Part shown: piece by piece, positions 62,483-64,000 of the stretch
Layout: each line of letters opens with the position of its first letter
Numbering within the stretch: the first letter of the stretch is position 1
DNA from: Pontibacillus yanchengensis Y32
Lineage (GTDB): Bacteria > Bacillota > Bacilli > Bacillales > BH030062
Assembly: GCF_000770635.1 (NCBI RefSeq)
Contig: NZ_AVBF01000002.1
Location: forward strand, 62,001 to 126,000
Reading direction: 5' to 3'
Length of the DNA: 64,000 nucleotides
Position numbers and translations under genes: made by a program
Notes under the pieces: model-generated
Seen by the model: the letters and a program-made list of their open reading frames with translations, nothing else
The model's database searches: none
What the model was told of the DNA's origin: nothing

Positions 62483-63220
62483 ATGATCACATTGCCTTTA
62501 CTGAAATACGGCACAACCAACATTGATTATGAGATTCACCACCAAGAACGAAGTGATATGAAGATATCAGTAGATTTAGTAAATGGCGTTGAGATATATG
62601 CCCCAAAGAGTTTAGAAGATGAAAAACTAGAAAAGCTATTGCAAAAGAAAGCTCCTTGGATAAAAACGAAGTTAAATGAATTGAATGAAGTAGAGCACTT
62701 CACCAGCAAGAAAGAGTTTGTAAGTGGGGAGAAGCTTCCTTACCTTGGTAGGAATTATAAATTAAAAGTCCATAGAGAAGCTGTGAATCATGCATCTATT
62801 TATTATTATCAAGGCAAATTTATTGCTACCGTTCCACAAAAATGGAGTCAGGAAGAGATTCAACAAACACTCGAACTTCAGCTCATTGACTGGTATCGAA
62901 AACATGGAATGATGAAAATTAAGGAACGAGCTGAGTATTATCAAAATTTGCTGGGAGTCACACCTAACTCTATAAATCTCAGAACTCAACATAAACGTTG
63001 GGGTACTTGTACACCTAAAGGAGATATCTACCTTAATTGGCGTATTGTTATGGCTCCAGTGAAAGTGATTGATTATGTTATGGTTCATGAGCTATCTCAT
63101 TTACTTGTCGCTGAACACAATCAAGAGTTTTGGAACACAGTGATATCCATTCTACCTGACTATGAAGAGCGAAAGGAATGGCTTCGTATTCATGGGATGG
63201 AATTACACTGTATAGGTTAA
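62483..63220 (+). CDS. YgjP-type (DUF45/M48-like) metallopeptidase
   Basis: 245 residues. The zinc site is in YVMVHELSHLLVAEHNQEFW (HExxH plus a third His), after KRWGTCTPKGDIYLNWRIVMAP, the conserved DUF45 lead. This family is frequently found inside type I restriction loci, as here next to hsdR, though its job there is not known. ATG 62483 follows AAGGAG. It is divergent from Gabija and convergent with hsdR. Confidence 0.92.
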   Translation: MITLPLLKYGTTNIDYEIHHQERSDMKISVDLVNGVEIYAPKSLEDEKLEKLLQKKAPWIKTKLNELNEVEHFTSKKEFVSGEKLPYLGRNYKLKVHREAVNHASIYYYQGKFIATVPQKWSQEEIQQTLELQLIDWYRKHGMMKIKERAEYYQNLLGVTPNSINLRTQHKRWGTCTPKGDIYLNWRIVMAPVKVIDYVMVHELSHLLVAEHNQEFWNTVISILPDYEERKEWLRIHGMELHCIG

Positions 63221-63263
63221 AAAGAAGGGCATGATACCTTTTATGGTGTCATGCCCTTCTTTT
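63221..63263. terminator. Bidirectional terminator
   Basis: AAAGAAGGGCATGATACC / GGTGTCATGCCCTTCTTT stem between the convergent YgjP and hsdR genes. Confidence 0.92.
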
Positions 63264-63267
63264 TATG

Positions 63268-64000
63268 TTAATATCCTATATTTTTGTAGTGGACTTCTGC
63301 TAGATTCATGAGTTGCAAGGCGATATTTTCAACGTCTTTTGATGGACAGTTACTTGCTCGTAGTTGTTTCTTGATTTTCTTCCGCATTTCACGCTTTACG
63401 TCGTTCTTTTCTGGCCAATCAATAACTGCATGATCTTGAATAATATCCGTGATAATGTGTGTTAATTCCTTTACACTTTCCTGCTCATGCGTCTCTAACT
63501 TTTGCTCTAATAGTTGGAAGAATGGGTATTGTTTAGGTTCAAAACCATGTTCCTGACTTTCCGCTTCGTTGTTGCGCATCTCTTCCATTATCTCTTTATA
63601 TTCTTCTAGCAAATCTTCAATCGTCATCTGACGTTCTTTCCGTCGCTCGATTAATTCTTCCAAGCGTTCTTTTAAAGAAGTATATAAAACAGGATTCTCC
63701 TCTAATTTCACTCGTATCTCATGCTTGATGGCATGTTCCATTTCAGCAGCTTTTGCTTCAGGAGTTTTGATTTCGTCTAACTTTTCATCAAAACGATTGG
63801 ATAAAATATCAATGGGCTCAAACAAGATATGAGGAGTGGAAGCATACACATGCTCTTCAATTAACTGACGAACTTTCTCCCCACAATCGGAAATATCCAT
63901 CCCTTCTTGGACATGGTACCTTGACTTGGCAAGTTTACGAATCTTTCCTAGCCACTGAAGATCCTCTAAATATGGTTTAGCTTTAGGACTTGGGAGCACC
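63268..64000 (-). CDS. hsdR: Type I restriction enzyme HsdR subunit, C-terminal part
   Basis: About 244 residues are in the window and the gene continues past its edge. The visible piece is the helical C-terminal domain (KIRKLAKSRYHVQEGMDISDCGEKVRQLIEEH, AKAAEMEHAIKHEIRVKLEENP, YTSLKERLEELIERR) typical of HsdR after its motor domains, ending RASNCPSKDVENIALQLMNLA. HsdR is the ATP-driven translocase and nuclease; HsdM and HsdS are expected upstream, beyond the window. Confidence 0.88.
   Translation of the reverse strand, partial: VLPSPKAKPYLEDLQWLGKIRKLAKSRYHVQEGMDISDCGEKVRQLIEEHVYASTPHILFEPIDILSNRFDEKLDEIKTPEAKAAEMEHAIKHEIRVKLEENPVLYTSLKERLEELIERRKERQMTIEDLLEEYKEIMEEMRNNEAESQEHGFEPKQYPFFQLLEQKLETHEQESVKELTHIITDIIQDHAVIDWPEKNDVKREMRKKIKKQLRASNCPSKDVENIALQLMNLAEVHYKNIGY

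Overview
The window reads as chromosome of a low-GC, endospore-forming Bacillaceae (Bacillus / Halobacillus / Pontibacillus type; the genus is an inference). The support is Gram-positive Shine-Dalgarno sites throughout, a spore-coat transglutaminase (tgl), a YjcZ-type tiny sporulation membrane protein, UPF0182 and DUF4179-type membrane proteins, CcpA (cre) boxes and a MaeN/MalKR-like malate system. Almost every long gene from 19 to 62 kb is on the minus strand.

0-19 kb is a patchwork of small housekeeping and accessory genes: the start of a UvrD-type helicase, a frameshifted quinone oxidoreductase, an amidohydrolase with a 1033-residue GNAT fusion, a macrolide-type glycosyltransferase with an XRE-AbrB regulator, an ECF sigma/anti-sigma pair, a FrnE-like DsbA protein, a prolyl 4-hydroxylase-like oxygenase, UPF0182, tgl, a YjcZ peptide and an HxlR/VOC pair. 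This part is studded with a palindromic element (core GGGACAGGTCCC), usually as two facing arms. I find about a dozen loci here and none beyond 19.1 kb. In two genes the element has run into the 3' end and supplies the last residues and stop codon.

19-31 kb holds two sugar or polyol operons. One is a mannitol-type PTS with an MtlD-like dehydrogenase, an HxlB-like hexuloisomerase and an Rpe-like epimerase, divergent from a DeoR regulator. The other is SDR, FAD oxidase, FGGY kinase, MFS transporter and RpiR regulator. 31-43 kb is a carbohydrate operon (glycogen-debranching-like enzyme, two ABC permeases, YesM/YesN-like two-component system, binding lipoprotein, alpha/alpha-barrel protein). It lies between two near-identical, same-orientation copies of an HTH gene, the second broken by a frameshift. 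Both copies carry a 9-bp stem that masks the Shine-Dalgarno.

43-49 kb has a nucleotidyltransferase, an AEC permease, a MaeN-like 2-hydroxycarboxylate carrier and its MalR/MalK-like two-component system, with a full-match cre box before maeN.

49.7-64 kb is a stacked antiviral island: a single-chain GmrSD (DUF262/DUF1524) nuclease; a three-gene cassette built on a GHKL/MORC-like ATPase that I cannot assign to a named system (the best candidate for something undescribed); a PRTase/winged-helix retron with a recognisable msr-msd RNA; a Gabija pair (OLD-TOPRIM plus UvrD helicase); a YgjP-type metallopeptidase; and the 3' end of a type I restriction HsdR subunit.
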